From NCBI GenBank assembly GCA_009701885.1, contig WLJH01000010.1, positions 62,001 to 126,000 of the forward strand: DNA of 64,000 nt, read 5' to 3'. The stretch's first letter is position 1; every line of letters begins with the position of its first letter. The notes below the pieces were generated by a model. That model saw only the letters and a program-made list of their open reading frames with translations, had not been told where the DNA came from and searched no databases. This stretch comes from Actinomycetota bacterium (GTDB taxonomy: Bacteria; Actinomycetota; Actinomycetes; Propionibacteriales; Nocardioidaceae). Of the stretch, positions 62,576 to 64,000 are shown piece by piece. The position numbers and the translations under genes were made by a program.

Positions 62576-63742
62576 GTGAAGATCGCAGTCGCCGGCCTCG
62601 GATACGTCGGGCTCTCCAACGCCGTCATCCTCGCCCAGCACCACCAGGTGTGGGCTGTGGACGTCGACCAGACGCGCGTCGACCTGGTGAACAAGGGCGA
62701 GTCGCCCATCATCGACCCGGAGATGAGCGAGTACCTCGCCACCCGCGACCTGGACCTGCACGCCACGACAGACGCCGACGCGGCGTACGCCGGTGCGAAG
62801 TTCGTCGTGGTCGCGACGCCCACCGACTACGACCCCGACACGAACAACTTCGACACCAGCTCGGTCGAGTCGGTCATCAAGGTGGTGCGCGAGGTCAATC
62901 CGACCGCTGTCATCGTCATCAAGTCGACCATCCCGGTCGGCTTCACCGCACGGATGCGTGGGGAGCACCTGGGCGCGCACATCGTCTTCAGCCCTGAGTT
63001 CCTGCGGGAGGGCCGCGCGCTGCACGACAACCTCCACCCGTCGCGGATCGTCGTGGGCGACCGCGGCGACGACGGCCGCCGGTTCGCCGACCTCATGCTC
63101 GAGGGCGCCGTTACTAGCGATGTGCCGGTCCTCCTGACGGACTCGGCCGAGGCGGAGGCGATCAAGCTGTTCGCCAACACTTACCTCGCCCTGCGGGTGG
63201 CCTATTTCAACGAGCTCGACACCTACGCGGCCAGGCACGGCTTGTCGACCTCGCAGATCATCGAGGGCGTCAGCCTCGACCCCCGGATCGGCACGCACTA
63301 CAACAACCCCAGCTTCGGCTACGGGGGTTACTGCCTGCCCAAGGACACCAAGCAGCTGCAGGCCAACTACCAGGACGTCCCGCAGAACCTCATCAGCGCG
63401 ATCGTCTCGGCCAACACCACGCGCAAGGACTTCGTGGCCGACGACATCCTGCGCAGCAAGCCGTCGACGGTCGGTGTCTACCGCTTGGTGATGAAGGAGG
63501 GGTCCGACAACTACCGGATGTCCTCCATCCAGGGGGTGATGAAGCGGATCAAGGCCAAGGGCGTCGAGGTCGTCGTCTACGAGCCGACCATGGAGGACGA
63601 GCTCTTCTTCGGCTCCGAGGTCGTGCGCGATCTGGATGAGTTCAAGAAGCGCAGCGACGTCATCGTCGCCAATCGGCGCGGGCCCGAGCTCGAGGATGTC
63701 GAGGACCGCGTCTACACCCGAGACATCTACGGTCGCGACTAG
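62576..63742 (+). CDS. ugd: UDP-glucose 6-dehydrogenase
   Basis: A 388-residue dehydrogenase making UDP-glucuronate from UDP-glucose with two NAD+ turnovers. Motifs: [13 protein letters not shown] nucleotide binding, [22 protein letters not shown], and the catalytic Cys in [12 protein letters not shown]. Full length. UDP-glucuronate is a common precursor for surface polysaccharides, fitting the neighbouring cluster. GTG start. Confidence 0.95.
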   Translation: MKIAVAGLGYVGLSNAVILAQHHQVWAVDVDQTRVDLVNKGESPIIDPEMSEYLATRDLDLHATTDADAAYAGAKFVVVATPTDYDPDTNNFDTSSVESVIKVVREVNPTAVIVIKSTIPVGFTARMRGEHLGAHIVFSPEFLREGRALHDNLHPSRIVVGDRGDDGRRFADLMLEGAVTSDVPVLLTDSAEAEAIKLFANTYLALRVAYFNELDTYAARHGLSTSQIIEGVSLDPRIGTHYNNPSFGYGGYCLPKDTKQLQANYQDVPQNLISAIVSANTTRKDFVADDILRSKPSTVGVYRLVMKEGSDNYRMSSIQGVMKRIKAKGVEVVVYEPTMEDELFFGSEVVRDLDEFKKRSDVIVANRRGPELEDVEDRVYTRDIYGRD

Positions 63743-63745
63743 CCT
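63740..63745 (+). promoter_or_regulatory. -10 hexamer TAGCCT of the WcaF-like gene, overlapping the ugd stop
   Basis: The ugd stop TAG is the first three bases of TAGCCT, which lies 6 nt before the next GTG. Confidence 0.45.
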
Positions 63746-63751
63746 GCTGCC

Positions 63752-64000
63752 GTGCGAGCGCCCATCAACCTGGCCGACGCCCCTGGATCACGGGAGGCAT
63801 GGGACCGCGGGTTCCTGTGGGTGCTGGCGTGGGCACTCGTCGAGCCACTGCTGGTCCGCAGCTCCCTGCAGCTGAGCTCGGGCCTGCGGGTCGCCGTGCT
63901 GCGAGCCTTCGGCGCCGAGATCGGGTCTGGGGTGATCACCCGGCCAGGGCTCCGGGTGCGCTTTCCCTGGAAGCTCGTGGTGGGCGATCGGTCCTGGCTG
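63752..64000 (+). CDS. WcaF-like colanic-acid-type acetyltransferase, N-terminal part (runs off the window)
   Basis: The first 83 residues of a hexapeptide-repeat acetyltransferase. After a short tail come the family segments LRVAVLRAFGAEIGSGV and RPGLRVRFPWKLVVGDRSWL, typical of WcaF/NodL-like proteins that acetylate surface glycans. GTG start 6 nt after a TAGCCT hexamer. The 3' end is outside the window. Confidence 0.85.
   Translation, partial: MRAPINLADAPGSREAWDRGFLWVLAWALVEPLLVRSSLQLSSGLRVAVLRAFGAEIGSGVITRPGLRVRFPWKLVVGDRSWL

Overview
The window is a very GC-rich actinobacterial chromosome segment. A member of the Nocardioidaceae, probably Nocardioides, fits best. Reasons: high third-position GC, many GTG starts, a DUF222/HNH (13E12-type) endonuclease, F420-type LLM oxidoreductase, heliorhodopsin, and dispersed palindromic repeats beginning GGTCGAG and ending CGAGACC. 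Many genes have a TANNNT hexamer 6-8 nt upstream of an ATG or GTG, the arrangement expected of leaderless mRNAs in Actinobacteria.

Layout. 1-4 kb: the 3' end of a heliorhodopsin gene with an SDR oxidoreductase, a 94-nt hairpin, typA, and a small membrane gene between two copies of a palindromic repeat. 4-13 kb: a 1219-aa secreted protein, a dikinase-like PEP/pyruvate-binding protein, and a MOP flippase coupled to an Aat-like aminoacyl-transferase beside a GNAT-like gene. 13-18 kb: manA, acetoacetyl-CoA synthetase and an MFS exporter. 18-33 kb: an accessory block holding a complete type I Wadjet system (jetABCD), three toxin-antitoxin modules around it, a gene of unknown function, an F420 oxidoreductase, a self-sufficient CYP153-type P450-reductase fusion and a TetR regulator. 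33-50 kb: mixed housekeeping and secreted functions: two RibD_C reductases, a DHPS-like protein, a STAND ATPase, a DUF222/HNH protein, katE catalase, a metallophosphoesterase, an SGNH-like protein, gmd-fcl for GDP-L-fucose, and a reprolysin-like metalloprotease.

50-64 kb is a surface-polysaccharide locus. It has an initiating sugar transferase, then a visibly AT-richer segment (about 51.6-60.2 kb) with Wzy-like polymerase, Wzx flippase and five glycosyltransferases, then GC-rich cysN-cysD, ugd and the start of a WcaF-like acetyltransferase. The base-composition change falls inside the sugar-transferase gene, so the glycosyltransferase block looks like an exchanged cassette between conserved flanks. 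manA, gmd, fcl and ugd could supply GDP-mannose-derived GDP-fucose and UDP-glucuronate for such a glycan.

The most interesting points are the Wadjet operon led by a Doc-like toxin without its usual Fic histidine, the CYP153-reductase fusion whose linker is encoded by a dispersed repeat, the same repeat family encoding both ends of the MFS transporter, an apparent ATT start codon on a glycosyltransferase, and the mosaic polysaccharide locus.
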